Below the pieces are notes generated by a model, which was given only the letters and a program-made list of their open reading frames with translations, did not search any database and was not told the DNA's origin. 64,000 nt of DNA, from positions 5,890,001-5,954,000 of the forward strand of contig NZ_CP047318.1 in NCBI RefSeq assembly GCF_009857135.1. Direction: 5' to 3'. Origin of the DNA: Streptomyces sp. HM190. GTDB lineage: Bacteria; Actinomycetota; Actinomycetes; Streptomycetales; Streptomycetaceae. Positions 15,469 to 24,606 of the stretch are shown one piece after another; positions within the stretch are counted from its first letter, which is position 1, and the number at the start of each line of letters is the position of its first letter. The position numbers and the translations under genes are program-made.

Positions 15469-18400
15469 CTACGCCTCGAACACCTCACGCACGAGCTGCT
15501 CCTGCTCCGCCTGGTGCCGCTTGGCCGACCCCACGGCGGGGGACGAGCTGTGCGGGCGGGAGATGCGGCGCAGACGCTCGCCGTGCGGGACGTCGGCGCC
15601 GACCGCCAGGTCCAGGTGGTCGATCAGGTTGAGGGCGATGAAGGGCCACGCGCCCTGGTTCGCCGGCTCCTCCTGGGCCCACAGGTACTTCTCGGCGTTC
15701 GGGTACTTCTTGATCTCCGCCTGGACCTCGGCACCCGGCAGCGGGTAGAGGCGCTCCAGGCGGATGATCGCCGTCTCGGCGGCCGCGGGGTCCGTGGCGC
15801 CGCGCTTCTGCCGCTCGGCCTCCAGGTCGTAGTAGACCTTGCCGGCGCAGAACACGACCTTCTTGACGGCGGCCGGGTCGACCGAGTCGTCTCCGATGAC
15901 CGGACGGAACCCGCCCGTCGTGAACTCCTCCGCCTTCGACGCGGCGGCCTTCAGGCGCAGCATCGACTTCGGGGTGAAGACCACCAGCGGCTTGTGGTGC
16001 GGGTTGTGCACCTGCCACCGCAGGAGGTGGAAGTAGTTCGACGGGAGGGTCGGCATGGCGACCGTCATGTTGTTCTGCGCGCAGAGCTGCAGGAACCGCT
16101 CGGGACGGGCCGAGGAGTGGTCCGGGCCCTGGCCCTCGTAGCCGTGCGGGAGGAGCAGGACGACGCCGGAGGTCTGCGCCCACTTCTGCTCGGCGGAGGA
16201 GATGAACTCGTCCACGACCGTCTGGGCGCCGTTGACGAAGTCGCCGAACTGCGCCTCCCACATCACGAGCGCGTCGGGACGGGCCAGCGAGTAGCCGTAC
16301 TCGAAGCCCATCGCCGCGTACTCGGACAGGAGCGAGTTGTAGACGTTCAGGCGCGCCTGGTCCTCGGAGAGGTACATCAGCGGCGTGAACTCCTCGCCCG
16401 TCTCACGGTCGATGATCACCGCGTGACGCTGGCCGAAGGTGCCGCGCTGCGAGTCCTGGCCGGCGAGGCGGACCGGGGTGCCCTCCAGCAGGAGGGAGCC
16501 GACCGCGAGGGTCTCGCCCATGCCCCAGTCGATCGTGCCGTCCTCGACCATCGACGCCCGGCGCTGGAGCTGCGGCAGCAGACGCGGGTGGGCGGTGATG
16601 TGGTCCGGGACGTTGACCTGGGACTCGGCGATGCGCTTGACGACCTCGGCCGTGATCGCGGTGTTCACCGCGACGGGGAAGCCGTCCTGCGGGTCGTGGG
16701 ACGGGGCGGACGCCGGCTGCGACGTCGCCTCGCGGACCTCGGTGAAGACCTTCTCCAGCTGGCCCTGGTAGTCCTGCAGCGCCTGCTCGGCCTCTTCCAG
16801 GGTGATGTCGCCGCGACCGATGAGGGACTCGGTGTAGAGCTTGCGCACCGAGCGCTTCTTGTCGATGAGGTCGTACATCAGCGGCTGGGTGAAGGCCGGG
16901 TTGTCCGACTCGTTGTGACCGCGGCGGCGGTAGCAGATGAGGTCGATCACCACGTCCTTGTTGAACGCCTGGCGGAACTCGAAGGCGAGCCGCGCGACGC
17001 GGACCACGGCCTCCGGGTCGTCGCCGTTCACGTGGAAGATCGGGGCCTCGATCATCCTCGCCACGTCCGTCGCGTACATCGACGAGCGGGAGGACTCGGG
17101 GGCCGCGGTGAAGCCGACCTGGTTGTTGATGACGATGTGGACCGTGCCGCCGGTGCGGTAGCCGCGCAGCTGCGACATGTTCAGGGTCTCGGCCACCACG
17201 CCCTGGCCCGCGAAGGCCGCGTCGCCGTGGAGGGCGACCGGCAGGACGGTGAAGTCCGTGCCGCCCTTGTTGATGATGTCCTGCTTGGCGCGGGCGACGC
17301 CCTCCAGGACCGGGTCCACCGCCTCCAGGTGCGAGGGGTTCGCGACCAGGGAGACCTTGATCTGCTCGCCGTCGAGGCCGGTGAAGGTGCCCTCGGCGCC
17401 CAGGTGGTACTTCACGTCGCCGGAGCCGTGCATCGACTTCGGGTCGAGGTTGCCCTCGAACTCGCGGAAGATCTGCGCGTACGACTTGCCGACGATGTTC
17501 GCGAGGACGTTGAGGCGGCCGCGGTGGGCCATGCCGATGACGACCTCGTCCAGGCGCGACTCGGCCGCGCTGTCGATGACCGCGTCGAGCAGCGGGATGA
17601 CGGACTCGCCGCCCTCCAGGGAGAAGCGCTTCTGGCCGACGTACTTCGTCTGCAGGAAGGTCTCGAAGGCCTCCGCCGCGTTCAGGCGGCGCAGGATGCG
17701 CAGCTGCTCCTCGCGCTCCGGCTTGGTGTGCGGGCGCTCGATGCGGTCCTGGATCCACTTGCGCTGCTTCGGGTCCTGGATGTGCATGAACTCGATGCCG
17801 GTCGTACGGCAGTACGAGTCACGCAGGACGCCGAGGATGTCGCGGAGCTTCATCAGGGACTTGCCGGCGAAGCCGCCGACCGCGAACTCGCGCTCCAGGT
17901 CCCACAGGGTGAGCCCGTGCTCGGTGATGTCGAGGTCGGGGTGCTTGCGCTGGCGGTACTCCAGCGGGTCGGTGTCGGCCATGACGTGGCCGCGGACCCG
18001 GTAGGAGTGGATCAGCTCGAAGACGCGGGCGGCCTTGGTGACGTCGTCGTCGTGGCTGGCGTCGATGTCCTTGAGCCAGCGGACCGGCTCGTAGGGGATG
18101 CGCAGGGCCTCGAAGATGTCGTCGTAGAAGCCGTTCTCGCCGAGCAGCAGGTTCGCGACCTGGCGGAGGAACTCGCCGGAGGCGGCGCCCTGGATCACCC
18201 GGTGGTCGTAGGTCGACGTGAGCGTCATGACCTTCGAGATGCCGAGCTTGTTCAGGGTGTCCTGGCTCGTGCCCTGGAACTCGGCCGGGTAGTCCATGGA
18301 GCCGACGCCCATGATCACGGACTGGCCGGGCATCAGACGCGGCACGGAGTGGACGGTGCCGAGGCCGCCGGGGTTGGTCAGGGAGACCGTGACACCGGTG

Positions 18401-19263
18401 AAGTCGTCCATCGTCAGCTTGCCGTCGCGGGCGCGGCGGACGATGTCCTCGTATGCCTGCCAGAACTCGAAGAAGTTCAGCGTCTCGGCCTTCTTGATCG
18501 CCGCGACGACGAGCTGGCGGTCGCCGTTCGGCTTGACCAGGTCGATGGCGAGACCGAGGTTGACGTGCGGCGGCTTGACGAGCGTCGGCTTGCCGTCCTT
18601 CTCGCCGAAGGACCAGTTCATCGACGGCATCGCCTTGATGGCCTGCACCATCGCGTAGCCGATCAGGTGCGTGAAGGAGATCTTCCCGCCCCGGGCGCGC
18701 TTCAGGTGGTTGTTGATGACGATGCGGTTGTCGAAGAGCAGCTTCACCGGCACGGCGCGCACGGACGTGGCCGTGGGCAGCTCCAGCGACGCGTTCATGT
18801 TCTTCGCGACGGCGGCGGCGGGGCCGCGCAGCGTGATCAGCTCCGGGCCGTCGGCGGGAGCGGCCGGCGCGGCCTGCTTCGCGGGGGCGGCGGCCGGCTT
18901 GGCGGGCGCGGCGGCCGCGGGCTTCGCCGGGGCCGGGGCGGCGGCGGGCTTCGGCGCGGCCGCGGCGGGGGCGGCCGGAGCCGCGGGGGCGGCCTGGGCC
19001 GGAGCGGCGGGTGCCGCGGGTGTGGTGGCCGCTGGGGCCCCCGGGGCCGCACTACCCGCCGGAGCCGGGGCGGCGGCAGCCCCCGGCTTGTAGTCGGCGA
19101 AGAAGTCCCACCAGGCTCGGTCTACCGAATTCGGGTCCTGGAGGTACTGCTGATAGATCTCGTCGACGAGCCATTCGTTGGGACCGAAGGCCGCGGCGGG
19201 GTTCTTACCCGCTTGGTCTGCGTCGGTCGAGATGCTCGAGTTACTGGGGGACTGTGGCGACAC
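15469..19263 (-). CDS. kgd: multifunctional 2-oxoglutarate dehydrogenase/decarboxylase (E1-E2 fusion)
   Basis: 1264 residues, matching the actinobacterial Kgd/OdhA architecture. Residues 1-40 form the small N-terminal E1 segment (NEWLVDEIYQQYLQDP). An Ala/Pro-rich linker follows to about 130. Then comes a lipoamide succinyltransferase catalytic domain with the DHRVIQGA motif, and a full thiamine-diphosphate E1 domain (MAHRGRLNVLAN, HGDAAFAGQG, RRGHNESDNP). No lipoyl domain is present, so it must use the lipoyl domain of another E2. It feeds the TCA cycle. GTG at 19263 is chosen: it follows AGAGGGCGG and gives the expected start SPQSPSNSS; a longer frame upstream lacks homology. Confidence 0.96.
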   Translation of the reverse strand: MSPQSPSNSSISTDADQAGKNPAAAFGPNEWLVDEIYQQYLQDPNSVDRAWWDFFADYKPGAAAAPAPAGSAAPGAPAATTPAAPAAPAQAAPAAPAAPAAAAPKPAAAPAPAKPAAAAPAKPAAAPAKQAAPAAPADGPELITLRGPAAAVAKNMNASLELPTATSVRAVPVKLLFDNRIVINNHLKRARGGKISFTHLIGYAMVQAIKAMPSMNWSFGEKDGKPTLVKPPHVNLGLAIDLVKPNGDRQLVVAAIKKAETLNFFEFWQAYEDIVRRARDGKLTMDDFTGVTVSLTNPGGLGTVHSVPRLMPGQSVIMGVGSMDYPAEFQGTSQDTLNKLGISKVMTLTSTYDHRVIQGAASGEFLRQVANLLLGENGFYDDIFEALRIPYEPVRWLKDIDASHDDDVTKAARVFELIHSYRVRGHVMADTDPLEYRQRKHPDLDITEHGLTLWDLEREFAVGGFAGKSLMKLRDILGVLRDSYCRTTGIEFMHIQDPKQRKWIQDRIERPHTKPEREEQLRILRRLNAAEAFETFLQTKYVGQKRFSLEGGESVIPLLDAVIDSAAESRLDEVVIGMAHRGRLNVLANIVGKSYAQIFREFEGNLDPKSMHGSGDVKYHLGAEGTFTGLDGEQIKVSLVANPSHLEAVDPVLEGVARAKQDIINKGGTDFTVLPVALHGDAAFAGQGVVAETLNMSQLRGYRTGGTVHIVINNQVGFTAAPESSRSSMYATDVARMIEAPIFHVNGDDPEAVVRVARLAFEFRQAFNKDVVIDLICYRRRGHNESDNPAFTQPLMYDLIDKKRSVRKLYTESLIGRGDITLEEAEQALQDYQGQLEKVFTEVREATSQPASAPSHDPQDGFPVAVNTAITAEVVKRIAESQVNVPDHITAHPRLLPQLQRRASMVEDGTIDWGMGETLAVGSLLLEGTPVRLAGQDSQRGTFGQRHAVIIDRETGEEFTPLMYLSEDQARLNVYNSLLSEYAAMGFEYGYSLARPDALVMWEAQFGDFVNGAQTVVDEFISSAEQKWAQTSGVVLLLPHGYEGQGPDHSSARPERFLQLCAQNNMTVAMPTLPSNYFHLLRWQVHNPHHKPLVVFTPKSMLRLKAAASKAEEFTTGGFRPVIGDDSVDPAAVKKVVFCAGKVYYDLEAERQKRGATDPAAAETAIIRLERLYPLPGAEVQAEIKKYPNAEKYLWAQEEPANQGAWPFIALNLIDHLDLAVGADVPHGERLRRISRPHSSSPAVGSAKRHQAEQEQLVREVFEA

Positions 19264-19806
19264 GGCGGCAACCGCCCTCTTCCGCTTCACAAGGTGATGG
19301 ACAGCGGGAATAAAGGCTACGCCCCCGTGGCCGGGAAGGTCAGGTCGAGCCCCTTCATCGTCGCGTAAGTCACATCGGAAAGCGCGTTTCGGGGCTGGAA
19401 ATGGCGGGAAACAAGCGGGGTTCCGGTCCGGAATGGGGGCGGTGAGCACAGATCGGACATGCGTCGGGCGGGGCCTGCGGCGATGAACGCGCGGCCGACC
19501 GGCTGAACGCACCTGATCACACGTGTCCGTCGACGCGGATCGAGCGTGGATCTTGTGGCTCCGGTTCGAACTTTACGTCAACTTGGCAGAGAAGTAAGCC
19601 CTGGGAGGGTGAGCGAAATCTGGCAAGGGGGAAGGGGATTCAGCCATGGCTCGGTGGGTAGCGGGCATCGGGGCCGTCGCCCGGACCCCGTGATCCGGAG
19701 GCGGCCGGTACGGGGGCGTCCGCGGTCGCGCGGTGGCGAACGACCACGAAGGCGACGCGGCCGGCCGACCACCTCTCGGGGCCCCGAACCCTTCCGCGGC
19801 GGAGCC
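19264..19806. promoter_or_regulatory. kgd upstream region
   Basis: 540 bp between the kgd start and the 3' end of the histidine kinase gene, both leftward. It must contain the kgd promoter and long 5' leader; AT-richer stretches near 19300-19400 and 19560-19590 are candidates. I see no gene and no RNA structure that I recognise. Confidence 0.45.
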
Positions 19807-20952
19807 CTACGCCTGGGGTGAGCGTGCGGGCGGCGGCGCTCCCGGCAGGGCCACCTGGATGCGGCAGCCCTTGGGGGACTCGGCGACCCCGATGCGGCCC
19901 CCGTGCAGGTCGACCGCCCAACGGGCGATGGCCAGGCCGAGACCGGTGCCACCGTCGCTGCCGGGGCCGTGCGGACGGCTCACCGCGCCGCGGTTGAAGC
20001 GTTCGAAGACGCGGTGCCACTCGGACTCCGGGATGCCGGGGCCCTCGTCCTGCACTTCGAGGGTCAGGGACTCTGGCGTGGACCCGCGGCGGGCCTTGAC
20101 GGTGACACGGCCGTGCGGGGGGCTGTGCTTGACCGCGTTGTCGATGAGGTTGGCGACCACCTGGTGGATGCGCTCGGGGTCGGCGTGCGCGGTCAGCTCC
20201 GGAGGGTGGACGTCGAGGTGGAGGTGGACGTCCTTGCGGGTGTGGCTGCCGGACCCGGAGGTCATGCCCCCGCGCGCGCTGGCGACCATCTGGGTCTCCT
20301 TGAGGACCCCGGAGAGGTACGGCCACACCTCGAAACGGCGCTTGCGCAGCGGGACCACGCCGTGGTCGAGGCGGGAGAGGTCCAGCAGCGTCTCGACCAG
20401 CCGGCCCAGCCGCTCCGTCTGCTTCAGCGCCGTCCGCATCGTCTCGGGGTCGGCGGTCGCGATGCCGTCCACGATGTTCTCCAGCACCGCCCTCAGGCCC
20501 GCGATCGGCGTGCGGAGCTCGTGGGAGACGTTCGCCACGAGCTCCTTGCGCTGCCGGTCCTGGGCCTCCAGCTCGTCGGCCATCAGGTTGATCGTGTGGG
20601 CGAGGTCGCCGAGTTCGTCCCGGCGGTTCTCGCTGACCCGCCGGGTGTAGTCGCCGCGCGAGATGGACCGGGCGACCGCGTTCATCTCGTCGAGCGGAGC
20701 GGTGAGCGAATGCGCCACGAACTGCGTAATCAGCAGTGTGGCGATCATCGAGAACACCGTGATGAAGCGCAGCTCCGTCTTGGTGTGCACGGCGATCATC
20801 GACAGACCCGTGGTGATCAGGACGGAGACGACGACGAGCGTGCCCAGTTTCGTCTTGATCGAGAAGGGACGCAGACCGCCCAGCGGTCCCGCGACCTTCC
20901 GTGACTGCGCGTCACCGAGGCTCCCCGGCCGTGGGTCGCCGACTCCGCTCAT
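19807..20952 (-). CDS. two-component sensor histidine kinase
   Basis: 381 residues. Two closely spaced membrane helices (LGTLVVVSVLITTGLSMI and TVFSMIATLLITQFVAHSL, about 36-82) are followed by a HAMP linker, then a HisKA domain with His144 in VSHELRTPIAG. The HATPase domain has an N box NLIDNAVKHS, G1 DEGPGIPE and G2 GTGLGLAIARW. The tiny extracytoplasmic loop suggests sensing within the membrane. It follows its response regulator by 57 bp in the same direction. The stimulus is unknown. Confidence 0.92.
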   Translation of the reverse strand: MSGVGDPRPGSLGDAQSRKVAGPLGGLRPFSIKTKLGTLVVVSVLITTGLSMIAVHTKTELRFITVFSMIATLLITQFVAHSLTAPLDEMNAVARSISRGDYTRRVSENRRDELGDLAHTINLMADELEAQDRQRKELVANVSHELRTPIAGLRAVLENIVDGIATADPETMRTALKQTERLGRLVETLLDLSRLDHGVVPLRKRRFEVWPYLSGVLKETQMVASARGGMTSGSGSHTRKDVHLHLDVHPPELTAHADPERIHQVVANLIDNAVKHSPPHGRVTVKARRGSTPESLTLEVQDEGPGIPESEWHRVFERFNRGAVSRPHGPGSDGGTGLGLAIARWAVDLHGGRIGVAESPKGCRIQVALPGAPPPARSPQA

Positions 20953-21009
20953 ATCGCCACCAGTCCCCTGTGCCTACGCGAGTAACGAAGCGCGCGATGC
21001 GGGCGCGGC

Positions 21010-21747
21010 TCAGGGGGTCGGGGTCTCCAGGGCGTACCCGACGCCGTGCACCGTGCGGATCCGCTCCGCGCCGATCTTCCGCCGCAGCGCCTTGATGTGG
21101 CTGTCGACGGTGCGCGTCCCGGACGCGTCCGCCCAGTCCCAGACCTCGGCGAGCAGCTGTTCGCGCGAGAGTACGGCACGCGGCGTGTTCGCGAGACACA
21201 CGAGCAGGTCGAACTCGGTGGGAGTGAGGTGGACGTCCTCGCTGCGCACCCGGACGCGGCGCTGCGCGTGGTCGATCTCCAGCTCGCCGAGGCGCAGGAT
21301 GCCCGAGCGCGGGGTGGTGGCGGCGAGCGCCGCCCGCTCCACCCGGCGCAGCAGCACGTGGACGCGCGCGGCCAGTTCACGCATGGAGAACGGCTTGGTC
21401 ATGTAGTCGTCGGCGCCGACGCCGAGCCCGACCAGCATGTCCGTCTCGTCGTCCCGCGCGGTGAGCATCAGCACGGGGACCGGCCGCTGGGCCTGGACGC
21501 GCCTGCACACCTCCAGGCCGTCGAAGCCGGGCAGCATGATGTCGAGGATCAGCAGGTCGGGCTGCCACGCCTCCGCCGTGTCCACGGCCGCCGGGCCGTC
21601 GGACGCGGTCTGTACGACGAAACCCTCGGCGCGCAGGCGGGCCGCGATGGCGTCGACGATCGTCGGGTCGTCCTCGACCACGAGCACCCGGCGCTGCGCG
21701 CCCGGGGTCGCCGTCGTGCCGTTGTGGGAGGTGTGTGTCTGCTCCAT
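21010..21747 (-). CDS. OmpR/PhoB-type response regulator
   Basis: 245 residues from the ATG at 21747. The receiver domain (20-135) has the acidic pair EDD, phosphoacceptor Asp69 in LLILDIMLPG and Lys118 in DDYMTKPF. The C-terminal winged helix (150-240) has the usual LTPTEFDLLVCLA and DSHIKALRRKIG segments. It is the upstream partner of the kinase gene at 19807-20952 and probably controls its own operon. A longer frame to 21957 lacks coding character. Confidence 0.93.
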   Translation of the reverse strand: MEQTHTSHNGTTATPGAQRRVLVVEDDPTIVDAIAARLRAEGFVVQTASDGPAAVDTAEAWQPDLLILDIMLPGFDGLEVCRRVQAQRPVPVLMLTARDDETDMLVGLGVGADDYMTKPFSMRELAARVHVLLRRVERAALAATTPRSGILRLGELEIDHAQRRVRVRSEDVHLTPTEFDLLVCLANTPRAVLSREQLLAEVWDWADASGTRTVDSHIKALRRKIGAERIRTVHGVGYALETPTP

Positions 21748-21868
21748 CGCCCGCCCCTGAGTTGCTTTCCGGAATCCGTGGGGTGATCCCTTGACTGCGC
21801 ATGACTGCGATTGACGCTTGAATGATCGGCGCCAGGCAAGCAGGGTACGGGCAGTCACCACGCCAGGG

Positions 21869-22543
21869 CTATCCAGGTCGGACCGCGAGGTGCACCACGT
21901 CCGGAACGCCTCGGGCAACGGGGATCTCTTCGGTACGCACCTGATGGAACCCGGCATTCCCCAAGGTTTCCTCGAATTCCGGTGACGGCCGCGCCGACCA
22001 CACGGCCAGAACGCCGCCTGGGTTCAACACCCTTGCGCAGCTTGCCAATCCGGCCGGTGAGTACAGGTTTTCGTTGCTGTCGGAGACGGTCCAGTCGGGC
22101 CCGTTGTCGATGTCCAGGCAGAGCGCGTCGAACGTGGCGCACGTCTCGTCGAGGTACGCGACGAGGTCGGCTTCCACGATCTGGGTCCGCGGGTCGGCGA
22201 GCGCCTCCGCGGACAGTGCGGCGAGGGGTCCCGCACGGTGCCAGTCGATGACGGCCGGTTCGCGTTCCACGACGGTGATCGCGCCCCAGTCCGGGTTCGC
22301 GGCGGCGTGTGCGAGCGAGAAGCCGACTCCCAGGCCGCCGATGAGCACGCTCGGCTGAAAGCGTCCGGTCAGGGCGTCGAGGGCGGCGTCGACCAGCAGC
22401 CGCTCCGAGCGCCCGTCGGAAGTGTCCATCAGGAAGCACCCGTTGGCGATGATCTGCAACAGCTCCCCGTGCCGCCGCAGGACTACCTCGCCGTAGGGGC
22501 CCTCGCGCCGGTCGATGACTTCGGGGACGTCGATGGTGGTCAT
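21869..22543 (-). CDS. spermidine-synthase-like methyltransferase-fold protein
   Basis: 224 residues with the spermidine synthase fold: a beta-rich start (REGPYGEVVLRRHGELLQIIANGCFLMDTSDGRSERLL), then SVLIGGLGVGFSLAHA and TVVEREPAVIDWHR. The catalytic Asp of spermidine synthases would lie in CLDIDNGPDW. The GGLGVG loop binds decarboxylated SAM or SAM. Many such actinobacterial proteins have no proven polyamine activity, so the product could be a methyltransferase. It stands alone, upstream of the response regulator gene by 121 bp. Confidence 0.8.
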   Translation of the reverse strand: MTTIDVPEVIDRREGPYGEVVLRRHGELLQIIANGCFLMDTSDGRSERLLVDAALDALTGRFQPSVLIGGLGVGFSLAHAAANPDWGAITVVEREPAVIDWHRAGPLAALSAEALADPRTQIVEADLVAYLDETCATFDALCLDIDNGPDWTVSDSNENLYSPAGLASCARVLNPGGVLAVWSARPSPEFEETLGNAGFHQVRTEEIPVARGVPDVVHLAVRPG

Positions 22544-22646
22544 CCCCCCATCTTCACCCGTCCCGCGCGCGACGGCGGCTGAATGACGACGGCCCCACCG
22601 GGGCTCGGCGTGTGCGGAGCGTCGGCCCGTCGCGACGGGGCGTCGT

Positions 22647-23430
22647 TCAGATCTCCAGGCCGTGCCCGCACGGGAAGAGGGTGGCTTCGGCGCCGTTCGG
22701 TACGTCCGGCGGGGACGCCTCCACCGGGACCGTGGGGTACCGGAGTTCGAAGGGGAGGCGCCCTTCGGCTCGTGCCCGGCCGAAGGCCACGTCGGGCAAC
22801 GCCGTGTCGGACGCCCCGTGGCCGGCGACGAGCGCGGCGGCCCTCGCCGCGATCTCCGGGAGTACGGCGGGTCGTTCCAGGTTCACGCAGACGACGTTGG
22901 GCACGCCGTCCGGTAGTGCGAGGACCTCCCGCAGCCGTTTCTCGCCGCGTGCCGGGGGGAGGAACGGCTCGGCCTGGCCGGGCTGTTCGCCGTGCGGTGC
23001 CCGCAACCGCTTTACGGGGACATCGGCGTGGGCCGGATCGGCGACGACGTCGCCGTACGGGGACGCCGTCTGCACGCCGACGCCGTCGACGGAGAGGTCC
23101 GGGCGGTCGGTGAGGGGCAGCAGGGAGCGGTTGGTGAGGATCGTGAGGGAGGGGCGCTGCACGGCGGCGCCGAGGGCGGTGAACCCGGACGCGCCCACGG
23201 TCTCCTCGGCCCGGTCCGGGTCGACGTAGCGCCATTCGACCGGTCCGGGTCGACGTAGCGCCTGTCGAAGAGGCCGAGCCGGAACTTCTCGCGCAGCAAC
23301 CGGCGTACGGAGGCATCGATCCGCTCCTCCGCGATCCGGCCGGAACCCACCAGCTCCACGACGACGTCGGGGCACCCCTCGCCGCCGAACCGGTCGGCGC
23401 CCGAGTCCCCGTGAAGGTGGCGCAGGTCAC
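22647..23430 (-). pseudogene. decayed glycoside hydrolase family 3 gene (C-terminal part)
   Basis: Remnant of a GH3 enzyme (beta-glucosidase or N-acetylhexosaminidase class). Reading leftward, the first part gives GADRFGGEGCPDVVVELVGSGRIAEERI and RRLLREKFRLGLFDRRYVDPDR, a typical GH3 domain end. A 29-bp tandem duplication (23211-23262) then shifts the frame. The next frame repeats YVDPDR and continues with AEETVGASGFTALGAAVQR, SLTILTN and the GH3 C-terminal domain to position 22647. The catalytic N-terminal half, about 900 bp, is missing; the rhomboid-like gene occupies that place. It is therefore both truncated and frameshifted. Confidence 0.88.
23211..23262. repeat. 29-bp tandem duplication in GH3 remnant
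   Basis: A 23-bp unit starting CCGGTCCGGGTCGACG occurs at 23211-23233 and again at 23240-23262. The offset of 29 bp is not a multiple of three and accounts for the frameshift in the GH3 gene. Confidence 0.92.
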
Positions 23431-23485
23431 AGACAGCGCGTGCCGGGATGTCGAAAGTGGAGCGAAACGGAGGTGGCGCTTCATC

Positions 23486-24403
23486 GTGGACGGCGTGGAG
23501 ACCGGGGCAGGGCCGGACCGGACCGACGGGAAACCGCCGGCCGCCGGGCCGTTCCTGGACGGAATCCCGCGCCAGCCGGGCGCGGCGACGCCGGAACGGG
23601 GCGGGGGAGGGGACGGCCGGTCAGGGTCCGGTCGCGAACAGGTCCGGCCCCCGGCGTCCCGGAGTCCCCGTGGCCCGGCCGTCCCCGAACGCCGGGCGCG
23701 CCCCGCCCGCACCGCCGCCCCCGGCTCCCTCCCGCGCCCGTGGCGGCTGTTCCCCACCCCCACCGGCACGCCCTTCACCTTCTGGTACCTGGCCGTCCTG
23801 GTGGTGACCTCGCTCGTCACCGAGTACGCGGACCCGACCGTCGTCCACGCCCTCCACCAGGGCTTCAGCACGGACGTGGCGCACCTCGCGAGCGCCCGCG
23901 TGCCGGTGCTCGTGGGGAGCGCGCTGTGGATCGCCGGCGGGGTGGCGTCGCCGTACGTGCTGGGCCTCGTGCTGGTGCTGACCGCGCTGGAACGCCGGAT
24001 CGGCGGCCGCCGGACGGCCGCCGTCTTCCTGCTGGGGCACGTCCTGGCCACCCTCGCCACCGAGGTCCCGGTCGGTCTCGCCGTGCTGGCCGGCGAGCTG
24101 CCCGGCAGCTCCCTGCACCGCCTCGACCACGGGATCAGCTTCGGCGTGGCGGCGAGCGTGGGCGCGCTGGCCGGCCTGCTGCCCTGGTGGTCCCGCCTGC
24201 CGCTGCTGCTCGCCTTCGGCTGGATGCTCCTGGACGACCTGATGGCGTTCACGGACCCGATGACGAACTGGGGGCATCTGATCGCCCTCGGGATCGGGGT
24301 GGCCACGTGGCCGTGGGCGCGGCGGTGGCGGCACGCGGCGGCCCGTGAGGCGGTTGCGCCCCCGGCCCCGCCCCCGGCGTCTCCGGCGAAGGCCGCTGTC
24401 TGA
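23486..24403 (+). CDS. rhomboid-like integral membrane protein
   Basis: About 305 residues if the GTG at 23486 (after GGAGG) is used; an in-frame start at 23411 would add 25 residues overlapping the GH3 remnant. The first 80 residues are polar and Gly/Arg-rich. Then come about six hydrophobic segments, from FTFWYLAVLVVTSLVTEY to HLIALGIGVATWPWA. The layout resembles the Streptomyces rhomboid-like family. The Ser/His dyad of true rhomboid proteases is not evident (a GxSx motif is lacking, though HGISFG and NWGH occur), so protease activity is doubtful. A Lys-free, Pro/Ala-rich tail follows. Confidence 0.72.
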   Translation: MDGVETGAGPDRTDGKPPAAGPFLDGIPRQPGAATPERGGGGDGRSGSGREQVRPPASRSPRGPAVPERRARPARTAAPGSLPRPWRLFPTPTGTPFTFWYLAVLVVTSLVTEYADPTVVHALHQGFSTDVAHLASARVPVLVGSALWIAGGVASPYVLGLVLVLTALERRIGGRRTAAVFLLGHVLATLATEVPVGLAVLAGELPGSSLHRLDHGISFGVAASVGALAGLLPWWSRLPLLLAFGWMLLDDLMAFTDPMTNWGHLIALGIGVATWPWARRWRHAAAREAVAPPAPPPASPAKAAV

Positions 24404-24426
24404 CTGTTTGCGGGCCGATCCGGCCG

Positions 24427-24446
24427 CGGACGGCCCGAGCCGTCCG
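24427..24446 (+). terminator. hairpin after rhomboid-like gene
   Basis: CGGACGGC/GCCGTCCG 8-bp inverted repeat with a 4-nt loop, 23 bp after the stop codon. Confidence 0.65.
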
Positions 24447-24564
24447 GCACGGGCCCGTCGCGCGGACCAGGCCTTCCGGGGCCCCGGGCCCGCGCGGCCG
24501 GGCCGCCCCTGATCGCTCACAGCGAACGATCCGGCTTCCCGGGAACATCCGGGGACTCATGTGC

Positions 24565-24585
24565 ATTGAGTCGGCATAGCTCAAC
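24565..24585 (+). promoter_or_regulatory. HAIR-like HspR operator upstream of lon
   Basis: ATTGAGT-N7-GCTCAAC is a close match to the HAIR consensus CTTGAGT-N7-ACTCAAG, bound by the heat-shock repressor HspR. It lies 21 bp before the lon ATG. In Streptomyces lividans lon belongs to the HspR regulon, so heat-inducible repression is likely here too. Confidence 0.85.
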
Positions 24586-24606
24586 TTGAATGCCGAGGGA
24601 GAGATC

